Part shown: positions 54,063-64,000 of the stretch, piece after piece
Layout of the letters: the number at the start of each line of letters is the position of its first letter
Position numbering within the stretch: the stretch's first letter is position 1
Assembly (NCBI GenBank): GCA_033807775.1
Contig: CM066315.1
Coordinates: forward strand, 63,000,320 to 63,064,319
Origin: Saussurea involucrata
Taxonomy: Eukaryota; Streptophyta; Magnoliopsida; Asterales; Asteraceae
Direction of reading: 5' to 3'
DNA length: 64,000 nt
The notes under the pieces: generated by a model
The model's database searches: none
What the model was told of the DNA's origin: nothing
Seen by the model: only the letters and a program-made list of their open reading frames with translations
Program-made: the position numbers and the translations under genes

Positions 54063-55756
54063 TGTAACAACCGGGTTTCCTATGGCAAGTATGGAAGTTT
54101 AGTGTCTTTTGTCTAAAGAATGAAAGTATAATTGGAGGGTCAAAATGGAAATTGGTGGGAAGGTATAAAAAGGCTCAATTCCCTAGGGTTAGCAAATTCT
54201 TCATTTCTTCTTTGTGGTGTTGACGGCTAGAGAAGGAAAGAGAAGAAGAAAAGAGGTTTTTGGGAAAGAAATCAAAGAAGAGAAGGAATCAGTAAGGTAA
54301 TCTACTCTAAATTCTTATGCCTTGTTAATTTGGTGTTTCTTTCTTCTTCGGTCTGGATTCTTGAGTCTGAAACTGTGATTCAATGAATTCTTCACCACAT
54401 TTCCTTTAAAAGTGTGTTTTGAGGGTTTTGCTTGTATAAACCGATTTAAGGGATCAAAAGGGGGTTAAGTGAGTGTTTTATGGTTGGGAGATGAACCCAG
54501 TTGTGTGCTTAATCAACTCTTGGGTAAAAATCGGATTTCTAATCACTTTTGGAAATTAGTTTTTCATCCAGACCGTTGTTTCCAGACGTCGCCCGTTCGG
54601 ACAGTAGTATCCGGACAATGGAGGTTTCCGGTTAGGGCTCGTAGGTATCCGGGTATCGTTGATATTCGGGTTAGTGCGTTTAACTCAGGTCTCCGGATGA
54701 GACATCCGGAGAGTAGTTGCAACTGGAAAGTGGTTGCGTCCGGAAAGTTCCTGCATTCGGATAGTGCTAGTGTTCGGATAGTGTTAGCGTCCGGATAGTG
54801 TTAATGTCCGGATAGTGTTAGTGTCCGGAAAGTGTTTAATGGACAGTATGGTCAGATCGCTTGAACTGATACGAATCTAATGCCCTTAGGTGTTCGATTG
54901 GATTAGCTTGGAGACATTTAAGAAGTGCGTTCCACGTTAACCAAAGGTGAGTTCTCTCAACCCTTTTATGACGTACTATGTTTTACTGATTATGGTTTCT
55001 TTTACGTGCATGAACTATTTTATAAATGTCACGCATGCTTTCCATAAACTGCATGTTTTATTTAAAGAAGTATATTCAGCAAATGAATGATGCTTGGAGT
55101 TTTCATGAATATGATTTCGATACGTTATGTGCATGCTATGTGGGGTCGGTCTGCACAGTGGGATCAGGGCAGCTTGTAGGAGGGAATTCATTTCCTTCCT
55201 ACTCGGATATATGGGCAGCTTGTAGGAGGGAATTCATTTCCTTCCTACTCGGATATATGGGCAGCTTGTAGGAGGGAATTCATTTCCTTCCTACTCGGAT
55301 ATGTGGGCAGCTTGTAGGAGGGAATTTGTTTCCTTCGTACTCGGATATATGACTAGTTATGTGATCCTTAACACGGTGCAGTACCTTAGTTGATGTTTAT
55401 ATGAAGAATGTGAACTGTTTCAATGAAATGATTTTATACTGTGATGAATGTTTATGGAGGGAATTCACTAGACCTTTTGGTCTAACTCTCGCTTTTCAAA
55501 ACTAAACCATTTTCAGGTAAGCGTGTTACGGGTTCTTCTAGTAAGAACTAAGAGATCTGCAAGAAGGATTTGGAGCTTAGAGCGACTCCAAGATTTTGAT
55601 TATGCTGACTATAGATAGAGCTCTCGGCTGTGGATTAGAGACTTCCGCTGTCAAGTTTTGTTTAGTATACGTTGATGATGTTTTAAAGACAAGTTATTTA
55701 TGTAATCCGAATGCTTATTCTATGTTAATGCATGTTATGATTTTTGGGACGTTACA
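54063..55756 (+). repeat. 3' LTR of the Gypsy-type element
   Basis: 1694 bp without the TRIM of its partner. It has a TATA box at 54164, a shorter TCCGGA array (54596-54835), four 46-bp repeats (55167-55350), the hairpin TAGACCTTTTGGTCTA near 55468 and a CAGGTAAGC phrase near 55515. Confidence 0.93.
55167..55350 (+). repeat. 46-bp tandem repeat, 4 copies, in 3' LTR
   Basis: Same unit as 37790-37927, with one more copy than the partner LTR. Confidence 0.95.
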
Positions 55757-56178
55757 TTTTCCTTCCTGAATGCTAAATACGATTTTCAACTCCTTAGAAG
55801 AAAGGAAGAGAGGTCCTGGGATATAGATAGAGAGAGATGGTCTTTTAAACAATTTTACAATATTTCAAAAGCTCTCATCCGATACATTCACCATTGTCTC
55901 ACATGGTCTCTTTCTTTATATATATATAAGTGAGTGTAATGATAGACCGATAGTACATATCATATAGGTACTACGACACGGAGAGTGGCTTAAGACTTTA
56001 GAAGATCTCATATCTTATAAAAGCTTTCTTGTCCCTTACAATAGCATAAAGTAATAGATATGACAAATCACTACTTGTCATATCTATCCCATGTTTGTCC
56101 AATAAATACAATATATATAATCCGTATTTATCTCAATAGATCAAATATATATAATAAGTAAATACTTTATTTAATTAA

Positions 56179-56496
56179 GAGTAAATTACATATTTGGTTC
56201 CTGTGTTATAGTGATTTTAACACTCTGAGTCCCTAATTTGAAATAATTACATAGATCATCCTCGTGGTTTACACTTTGTATCCTACTGAGTCCCTAAAAC
56301 TAACTCCGTCTATATTTGCTCCGTTAAGGTACCCATGTGCCAAGCACGTGATGGGTATTTTGGTCATTTTATACATCTTCTTTATTTTATATTAAAAAAA
56401 TAAAAAAACAAACAACACGTGTCCTCTTTCTTCTCCCTCTTCCCTTCCTCGTTCATTCACCACCAACACCAAAAAAACCCACTTTATCCATCATCA

Positions 56497-56533
<37 letters not shown>

Positions 56534-56610
56534 ACACACACACACACAAAACCAGAAATGAAATTCACCACCAACACCAAAAAAACCCACTTTATCCATC
56601 ATCAAGATCC

Positions 56611-56650
<40 letters not shown>

Positions 56651-57658
56651 AAAAAACCAGAAATGAAAAAACCAATATTATCCATCATCAAGAAGGTGAG
56701 ACTGGCTCTCCCTCTCTCTCTCTCTCTCTCTCTCACACACGCACACATACAAAACGATTCTGACATACGCCCCATCTATTGTTGTGTGGTGGGCGGCTTA
56801 CTCCGTGGCTCATAGGGCGGTTTGGGGTGGTTTGAAGAAAGAGGGAAATGGGGGAGTTGGGTTTACGCTTGATTCAAAGGCGGTGGTGGCGGTGAGTGCC
56901 GCAATGGCTAGTGGGTTTTCAGTTGTGGTTACAATTGGGGGTTTGGAAGATGAAGACGAAGGAGGATGGAGATTACATGAATAAATTACACCGGTCGATG
57001 GAGATAATGGGTTGCAGCGGTGGGTGTGCTAAAGGGGAAGATGAACGCCAGATAGGGATTCTGACATACGCCCCATCTATTGCTTGGCGAGTTGTTCTCC
57101 ACAAAAAGTGAACCTCCAAATCCGCCACCGCCACCGCCAGCACCACCACCATACCTATTATCTCTTGATTGAAACTTCATCCTCTGCTGTGGTTTCTCTG
57201 GTGGCTTTCCTCTTTCTTCCTTCTTTTCACTTCCTACAGCCGAGGGCTTTGCAACTTCTTGATAATGGATTGAGTTGTTTTCTGAATCTTGATTGGGATA
57301 GAAGAAAAAAGATAGATTTTTGTTGTTTCACCTTCTTGATAATGGATTAAGTGGGGGCAATTACGGTGGTGCTGGTGGTGAATGAACGAGGAAGGGAAGA
57401 GGGAGAAGAAAGAGGACACATGTTGTTTTTTTTTTATTTTTTTAATATAAAATAAAGAAAATGTATAAAATGACCAAAATACCCATCATGTGCTTGGGAC
57501 ATGAGTACTTTAACGGAGCAAATATGGATGGAGTTAGCTTTAGGGACTCAATAGGATACAAAGTGTAAACCACGAGGATGATCTATGTAATTATTTCAAA
57601 TTAGGGACTCCGAGTGTTAAAACCACTATTACACAGGGACCAAATATGTAATTTACTC
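56179..57658. mobile_element. MULE of the GAGTAAA-end family, possible gene carrier
   Basis: The ends GAGTAAATTACATATTTGG and their inverse have arms of about 290 bp and are flanked by perfect 9-bp duplications TTTAATTAA (56170-56178, 57659-57667). Between the arms are (CT)n and (CA)n tracts (56500-56740) and a GC-richer core (56760-57250). The core includes a minus-strand Gly-rich stretch (RDNRYGGGAGGGGGGFGGSL) and a phrase GATTCTGACATACGCCCC present twice (56757 and 57058). The core looks exon-like, so this may be a Pack-MULE. I do not recognise a donor gene. Confidence 0.85.
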
Positions 57659-58571
57659 TTTAATTAATTATTCTCCTAGTTCAGGTATACGTTTAATGCA
57701 TGTGACTCATTGAGACTTTATCATTTGTCAATAATTATAAATCCTATATATAATGATAATCGAAGAGCGGCATCTAGCAACACATAATCGTTACCCAAAT
57801 GATAAAGTTTGGTGAGTCAGCTAATCGGTGAACCGTGTGATCATTATCAGTGTACATATTTATGTCTATTTGTTCAGATATCCAGATCGAACACGAGGCA
57901 TGTATGTGTCATCCTCGTTATGTTCGATCCTTAGTTTCTCGATTCTTGAATATACTGAGAAGACAATATCAATATCCTATACCAATTATCAATATTTGAT
58001 ACTGATTATCTGAGCATGCATGCACTCCACAATACTATTCAGTTGAGGGGCCCATGGATATCACTCTCATCATACAAGATGAACAAATCATATATTGATC
58101 CATACTAGTACTACTAATGATATGCGATGTACACAACAACCATTATGTCACCCAGTCACAGAATGATTACAATCAATTATCAAAGTACACTACTTACACA
58201 AAGCAAACTCCATAATATCAAGTCAAAATTATACAATGACCATATGAGAAACATCTTTGAAAATCAAATGAAACGTTCTCATAATGAGTCACGTTCGATA
58301 CACAAGATCCCATCTTGTATCCATATGTGGATTTTCTATCTCCATACGAATCCCTGCATATACTAATCGTACTAATTCAACCTAAACCCAAATTAATACT
58401 TGACTAGGGACATTTTAGAATATATTATTCAAAGGTTATTATTATGTTTAGATATAACACATAATAATCCATAAACATAATAATTGGGTCATGCCTTTCA
58501 TTAATTAATATCACGACACAATGTCCAAACACAATCATCCAATGATTGGCTTTTGGGCATACACATTAACA

Positions 58572-61500
58572 ATCTCCCACTTGCACTAAAGTCAATCTAT
58601 CATGTATTGTATACCCATAGATCTACAATGGATTTAATGCTTTTGTTACGTTTGCTTTTGATAATTTCATGAATAAGATGATATCGTCTGAGAATATGTT
58701 TGGACCGTTGGTGAGATCTCGGTTCCTTTGATTGTGATGTAGCTCCGTTGTTGTTGCGCAACACCTCTATAAGACTATCATTTCTCGAAACCACACCAAG
58801 TTGAGAAACAAATTTGTTTATCCAAATTGATTTCTTAGTTGCATCCGATGTTGTGATGTACTCAAGTTTCGTTGTAGAATTAACTACTAGATCTTACTTG
58901 GAACTTTTCCAGCTTACAACATCACCATTTAGGCAAAACACGAAACCAGATCACGATCTAAAATCATATCTACCTGTTTGGAAACTTGTGTTGGTGTAAC
59001 CCTTTACACTTAACTCTTCTTCACTGCCGTATACCAATACCGAATCCTTAGTCCTTCATAAGTACTTTAGGATATTCTTCACGAAAACCTAGTGACAATC
59101 ATCCCGATGTGATTGGTATTTGCTCTCCATGCTTAAATCATACGAGACATCAGGTCGATTACATATCCTGGCATACAAGATCTTACTCATTCATTCACTT
59201 TCTTGCGTTGTAATGGTACATTGCGCTTTAGAAAAGGATATGACGTGAGACATTGGCAGGAACCCTTTCTTACTTTCTGACATGTTGAATCGTTTCAGCA
59301 CTTTGTCTATTTATCTACATTATACTCTGGCTAAATCCATGCGATTTCTACAATCTATTTGTACAGATCCAGACGCCTAAAATTTAGGCTAATTCGCCTA
59401 AGTCTTTCATTGAAAAAAAATCCCTAGCCAAGCTTTTACAGACTCCAACATTGGGAAGTCATTCCCAATAAGTAGTATGTCATATACATACAATAATATA
59501 AATTCTATGCTCCCACTAACCTTCTTGTAGACACAAGGTCCATCTTCGTTTTACAAGAAACCAAACTCTTTGACTGTTTCGTCAAAACAATGATTCCAAC
59601 TCCTGGAAGATTTCTTCAATCCATAAGTAGATCGTTGCAACTTGCATCTTATGAGAATCCTTAACATTAACAAAACCTTCGGGTTGTATCATATACACGT
59701 CAATTTGCCAGACTAATCGTCATATGCAACAATGTCTAGTAGAATTCTAATAGACTTTATTAGTACAACTGGTGAGAAAGTTTAATCACAATCAACTCAC
59801 TTAATTTGCTTGAAACCTTCCGCAACTAATTGAGCTTTATAGATTATCACATTACGATCCATGGCGGTCTTCTTCTTGAAAACCCATTTGCGCCTTATAG
59901 GTTATACTTATGGGTAGTTCCACAAAGTTTCACATTTGGTTTTCATACATGGAGTTCATCTCAATGCTGATAGTATCTAGCCATTTCTAAGAGTCGGTGT
60001 TTGCCATTACATCTTGGTAGCAAGTTGACTCATCATCCACGAGCAACACATTACCTGTCTGAGTGAAAAAAAGTTCATACCTCTCAGGCTCATGTTGTGA
60101 TATACCAGATCAACGAACAATTTGTGCTACTGAATCAGACCCCTTTTCCACAACTCCTTGTAGACCCACAACCCCTTGTGGTGTCTGTGCTTGTTCAATA
60201 TTTGTTGGCATATTTGGCTCTTGAACAACTTCAAGGTTTATACTCCTTCTACTGGCTCCTTCGGAAAAGAACTCCTTTTCCATGAAAATGTCAGTTCGAC
60301 CAACAAACACTTTGTTATCGTGAGGGTAATAGAAATACTATCCCATAATTTGTTTGGGATATCCTACAAATATACATTTGTCAAAATTTGGGTTCTAATT
60401 TATTTGTGATTAAACGTCATACGTAAGCATCACACCCCCCAAATTTTCATAAAAGATAATCTGAGACTATTCCGGTCCATATCTCAAACAATGTCTTTTC
60501 AACAGACTTTGATGGAACTCGGTTTAATGTGAAAGTTGCACTGTATCTAGAGCGTAACCCCAAAAGAACTTTAGAAGGTCGGCTTGACTCATCATAGATC
60601 ATACCATGTCTTACAGTGTTCAATTTATCCTCTCGGACACACCATTTCACTATGGTGTTCTGTAGGGAGTGAATTATGATACAATACCATAATCTCTAAG
60701 ATGATTAAGGAATGCATGGTCTAAGTATTCACCACCTCGATCCTATCAAAGAATCTTAATACTTTTGCCAAGTTGGTTTTGTACTTCATTATGATATTCT
60801 TTGAACATTTCAAACAAATCTGACTTATGTCGCATCAAATATACATAGCTGAATCTACTAATATCATCAGTAAATGTAATAAAGTATCTATAACCACTCC
60901 TATCTTGTATGCTCATTGGACCACATACATCACTATGTATGATTCCCAATATATCCGTAGCTCTCTCAATTTGTCCAACAAAAGGAGCTTTTGTCATTTT
61001 GCCTAGTAAACATGTTTAGCACGTTTCATATGATTCAAAATCAAGTTTATCCAACAAACTATATCTATGGAGTTTAGAGATGCGATTTTCGTTTATATGA
61101 CCATGATGACAATACCAAAGATATGTTGAACATGAGCTATTTGAATTGACTTTCCTTTTATCTATGTTATAAATCGGAATATCCATACTAAGAACGTATG
61201 GACCGTAAATTAAATTTGCGTCGCCATAAGATATACTACCAAAAGAGAATGAACAACATTTGTTTCTAAAGGTAAAGGTAAAATATAATAACCGGAATCC
61301 TATTGTAAAGGAAGTGGATGTTTAGTGGAATTTTGATGGAAACTCAAGTTTGAGGGCCTAAAAGCAAATAAGAGAAAGGGACTTTGTGCAATAAGTGAAA
61401 GAAATAAAACCCTCCTTTAACCCTACTTTTCTTTTCATATTGTGTGAGTGGAGGCTGGAGAAAAGCTGGGAGGCTTTGAGTATCGATCAACTTTTGAATT

Positions 61501-63402
61501 GGAAGAAATCAAGGAGGTGTGGGATTTGGAACTAGTTTCTGCATTGATTCTTTCAGGTAATCTCCTGTTCTGATTCTTGTTCTTTGATCTTATAGAAAGA
61601 ATTAGACTATTTGGGTCCCTTGTAGAAGAATATTTGATAATGATGCTATAAATGGATTTTTGGGTATTATCGATATGTTTAGCGGTAAAGGGAATGATAA
61701 AAATGGCTAAGTCCTAGTATTAATCCATTAAAGTTGTGAAATCGAGTTTTGGTGTGGATTAGTGGAGGTTTCAGCACGTGAGGACCCGTATCCGGTAAGT
61801 CGCCATTTGCTGGTTTGGTGCAGGTTTCCGGACCTGTACCTGGTAAGTAGTGTCCGAATGGACTGCACCCGGTAAGTAGTGTTCGGATGGACTACACCCG
61901 GAAAGTGTTGTCCTGGCGAATGGTATCCGGTAAGTCGATACTCGGTAACTCGGTACCCGGGAAGTCGGTACCCGATAAGTCGGTATATGGGAAGTCCGAC
62001 TATTTGGCTTCTGATTTGTGTTCCTTTGTTGAGTTTCGGTCTTTCTGCAAGATAGGTGGAAGTGAGGAGTTTTGTAAGGGTTGAGTGTGTACGTCAAAAC
62101 ATTCATGTAGCTTATCCTCTCATCGTTTATCGTAGGTATTTCATTTGGAGGTCAGGGGTAAAAGAAAAAATTGGATAAAGGCATCAGGTGAGTCTTTCTA
62201 ACTGAAAATAAGTTGACTGATATGCTATTTAAACGCATGAGATATTATGAAACTGCATGTTTTACCTTTCGTATATGAAACTGGATGTTTGCTATATTTG
62301 AGAAAGTTATATTATTATGTACGCATACATCTGAAAGTGGACATGAAACAGCTAAGTCGGGGGGGGGGGGGGGGGGGGTCCCGCCAATGCTCATACCGGG
62401 GGTGTGTCCCGTTTATGCCATGGAGGGTGTGTTCCAAATAAGGCAGTGTGAGACTGACACGATGTCACCGGTGTACGGGACTTCAGTGTGCCATTTCAAG
62501 TGTTGTTGTTTTACTGTTGGAAGTGTATTGTTTTAAAGCATTAAATTGTTTACGGATGTTTTTAAAATGCTTTAAATTGTTTTATTGTGAGAAAGTGATT
62601 CTAGAGGGAACTCACTAGACCTTATGGTCTAACCCTCGCATTTTCAAACTAAACCCATTTTCAGGAAAGCAGTTAGTAGGAGGTTCGTGCAAGGGCAAGA
62701 AGAAGGCCTAAGCGTGAGGCGAGGAATAGCTTATAGTTTTATTGTTTTTATTAATTCTAGTCTTGTTTAGAAATCTCTCAGCTGTGTATAGGTTGTTTCC
62801 GCAAACCTTATCTGTAGTGGTTGGTTACAGTTGAATTGTGGGGCCGTTTTGGCTAGTATTTTTATGATTAAATGTTCAAGCTTTATTTCTGGATCTGGGT
62901 TGTTACATAAAACCTTTCATGACCAAACAAAATACATAAATCAAACTTCTAGAAATAGATGGTACACAATTACAGTCATCAAGTTCTAATATCAACCCAA
63001 TAGTTAAACTTAACAAAATATATCCTACGACAACGACAATAACCTTTGCCCCATTTCCTACTCGTAGATCATCTTCACATTTGCTCAACCTTCTAGTTCT
63101 TTGTTCGTGCATATTTCTACAAATATGATAACCACATCCGATATCTAACATACATGGAGTACATGAAGTAGAAATGTTAGCTTCTATAACATAGATACTT
63201 GAAGTGGAAGCCACACATCCTTTCTCATTCTCTTGAAGATAGAGAGGACAATTCCTCCTCCAATGCCCGAGTTTTTTTTTTTGCAATGAAAGCACTCACC
63301 ATCCTTTGGGACACCTACCTTGGGATTTTTTTTTTCAATACCTCCTTTTGTCTTCAAATAATTAGAAGTGGGTTTGACAACGATCAACCAATTATCAGTC
63401 AA
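58572..63402 (-). pseudogene. Copia gag-pol of the outer element, heavily decayed
   Basis: Reading leftward: a gag zinc knuckle split by a frameshift at a T-run near 63270 (CFHCKKK then LGHWRRNC); a protease-like CMLDIGCGYHICRNM with LRVGNGAKV (62903-63295); a solo LTR insertion at 61284-62907; the integrase start KAPFVGQIERATDILGIIHSDVCGPM (60746-60997); an SVEKTLFEIWTG block (about 60480); SEGASRRSINLEVVQEP (60110-60310); then RT and RNase H remnants, ending with EPRSHQRSKHILRRYHLI near 58650-58760. The domain order is that of Copia. Many stops and shifts show it is the oldest coding element of the stack. Confidence 0.78.
61284..62907 (+). mobile_element. solo LTR of the TGTAAYAACC Gypsy family
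   Basis: It begins TATAATAACCGG (a G-to-A change from TGTAAT), ends GGGTTGTTACA, and has perfect 5-bp duplications TAAAA (61279-61283, 62908-62912). It contains the family hairpin TAGACCTTATGGTCTA (near 62619), TTTTCAGGAAAGC, a CCGGTAAGT-rich array (61785-61995) and a 20-base G-run (62359-62378). It interrupts the outer Copia coding region between protease and integrase. Confidence 0.87.
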
Positions 63403-63691
63403 TTTAGCTTTAACTAACCGATCAACCGATAATGTTTTAGGTAAGCAATGAGTTTGCTAATTAGATCTCCATGCAATTCTCAGATAGTTGGGTAAATAAC
63501 TCTTTATTTAAACTTATCGTATGAATAAGCCTAACTCATGCCTCAAAGTCCCCAATCCTATTGAGCTTAACTCGGTTAAATATGACCCAAAATGGTGTGC
63601 AAGAATCCTATCTTACCTTGCCTTCCAAAAATTAAAGAGAGTGCACCGGTTTAACGTGACCCACCCTCGTTGATCAAAGTGTTGACAAGTT
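63403..63691. other. unassigned sequence, probably outer Copia gag
   Basis: No domain is recognisable. By position it should be the gag region of the outer Copia element, but the frames are broken. Confidence 0.35.
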
Positions 63692-64000
63692 GTAACACCC
63701 TCAAAATTGGAAGAGCAACTAAATAAAAACTTCGATTAAATAGACAAATGAAGGTGAAATTCTTACTACGAACCATTCTTGAAATCACCTCAAAATTTAA
63801 AACGCCGCAGCTCCAACATTATCCATAATCTAAGTCATACAACAAGACCAAATAAAGTCGGGTATTACTTAACACAAAATCAAGCTACTATTCCCAAAAA
63901 AGCGAAAGACATAACTAAGCACTTCACTCCTCGAGCACGCTACTAGCACTCATCTCTTCACAAAGTCACTAGAATTATTCCCAACCTGAACCTGTTGTAC
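63692..64000 (-). mobile_element. LTR end, cut by the window edge
   Basis: TGTAACACCCTC on the plus strand is the complement of an LTR ending GAGGGTGTTACA, like the family at 26018 and 61284. The other end and the TSD lie outside the window. Confidence 0.4.

Larger units (their letters stand above)
36325..55756 (+). mobile_element. Gypsy-type LTR element lacking pol (LARD-like)
   Basis: The LTRs 36325-38333 and 54063-55756 start TGTAACAACCGGG and end GGGACGTTACA. The target duplication TTTTC is perfect (36320-36324, 55757-55761). A primer-binding site TGGTATCAGAGCC follows the left LTR (38336-38348) and a GAGGGGGGAG polypurine tract (about 54050) precedes the right one, next to the GGGGACGAAATTCTTTT phrase usual in plant Gypsy elements. 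The internal region (38334-40582 plus 53624-54062, about 2.7 kb) shows no gag, RT or integrase, so this is a non-autonomous derivative. A Sirevirus-type Copia element is inserted in it. Confidence 0.9.
36097..58571 (-). repeat. 3' LTR of outer Copia, split by two insertions
   Basis: The LTR pieces are 36097-36324, 55757-56178 and 57659-58571, about 1.56 kb in total. On the minus strand it starts TGTTAATGTGTATGCCC next to a polypurine run (plus 58572-58583, ATCTCCCACTTG) and ends GTATTCCAACA. Removing the Gypsy element with one TTTTC, and the MULE with one TTTAATTAA, gives continuous sequence. Confidence 0.65.
36097..64000 (-). mobile_element. Copia retrotransposon (outermost of the stack), 5' end outside window
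   Basis: A minus-strand Copia element whose 3' LTR spans 36097-58571 because other elements inserted into it, and whose decayed gag-pol occupies 58572-63402. The 5' LTR should lie beyond 64000. The stack inside it comprises a Gypsy-type element (36325-55756), a MULE (56179-57658) and a solo LTR (61284-62907). With one LTR visible, the left boundary rests on the TG/CA ends (plus-strand TGTTGGAATACGGGAG at 36097). The right end is open, so the whole span is an inference. Confidence 0.65.

Noticed and set aside
56419..56815. Frames with SLSLSL and HTHTH repeats
   Set aside because: Produced by (CT)n and (CA)n microsatellites inside a MULE. No domain and no homology that I recognise.
1..64000. 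CRISPR arrays, bacterial operons, phage or integron structures
   Set aside because: Repeats here are microsatellites, TIRs, LTRs and minisatellites of plant type, with no spacer-repeat architecture or prokaryotic genes.

Overview
This window looks like a transposable-element-dense intergenic stretch of a flowering plant nuclear genome. The signs are Copia, Gypsy and TRIM LTR elements primed by initiator-Met tRNA, MULEs with 9-bp target-site duplications (TSDs), a Helitron, Tourist and hAT MITEs, tRNA-derived SINEs, AT-rich background and GT-AG introns. The overall flavour suggests a large eudicot genome, perhaps Asteraceae, but that is an impression only. I see no intact host protein-coding gene, rRNA or tRNA gene, or CRISPR array. 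Host genes appear only as fragments carried by elements or as a decayed Harbinger-associated gene.

Positions 1-9,300: a microsatellite-broken gene of the Myb/SANT type usually annotated 'glutathione S-transferase T3-like', then two related MULEs. One is a 2.2-kb deletion derivative (1431-3625) that keeps an open N-terminal transposase frame. The other is a full-length but broken autonomous-type copy on the minus strand (5117-8938). Their terminal inverted repeats (TIRs) hold GC-rich palindromes of the type CCGCGATCGCGG.

Positions 9,300-22,800: hAT and Tourist MITEs with clean TSDs, a MULE (10521-13664) containing a solo LTR, a minus-strand Copia element with short LTRs and a broken polyprotein (14775-20016), and a 0.4-kb MULE MITE with a perfect 9-bp TSD.

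Positions 22,874-29,732: a MULE with a perfect 9-bp TSD that has absorbed two MULEs of the other family, a SINE, a solo LTR and an hAT MITE.

Positions 29,850-36,064: foldback elements bounded by (TA)n tracts, and a Helitron (31323-34608). The Helitron carries an exon resembling the DIM1-like/thioredoxin-like 4B splicing factor. The foldback next to it carries an exon of an HMA5-like copper P-type ATPase.

Positions 36,097-64,000: a minus-strand Copia element running off the right edge. Its 3' LTR is split by a Gypsy-type element without visible pol (36325-55756, TSD TTTTC). That element is in turn split by a 13-kb Sirevirus-type Copia element (40583-53623, TSD GGAGG) with long open gag, pol and env-like frames. 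A TRIM, another MULE and a solo LTR are nested in the same stack. The most noteworthy signal is in front of the Sirevirus env-like gene: promoter-like motifs and a candidate 5'-UTR intron that echo the layout of the LTR promoter.
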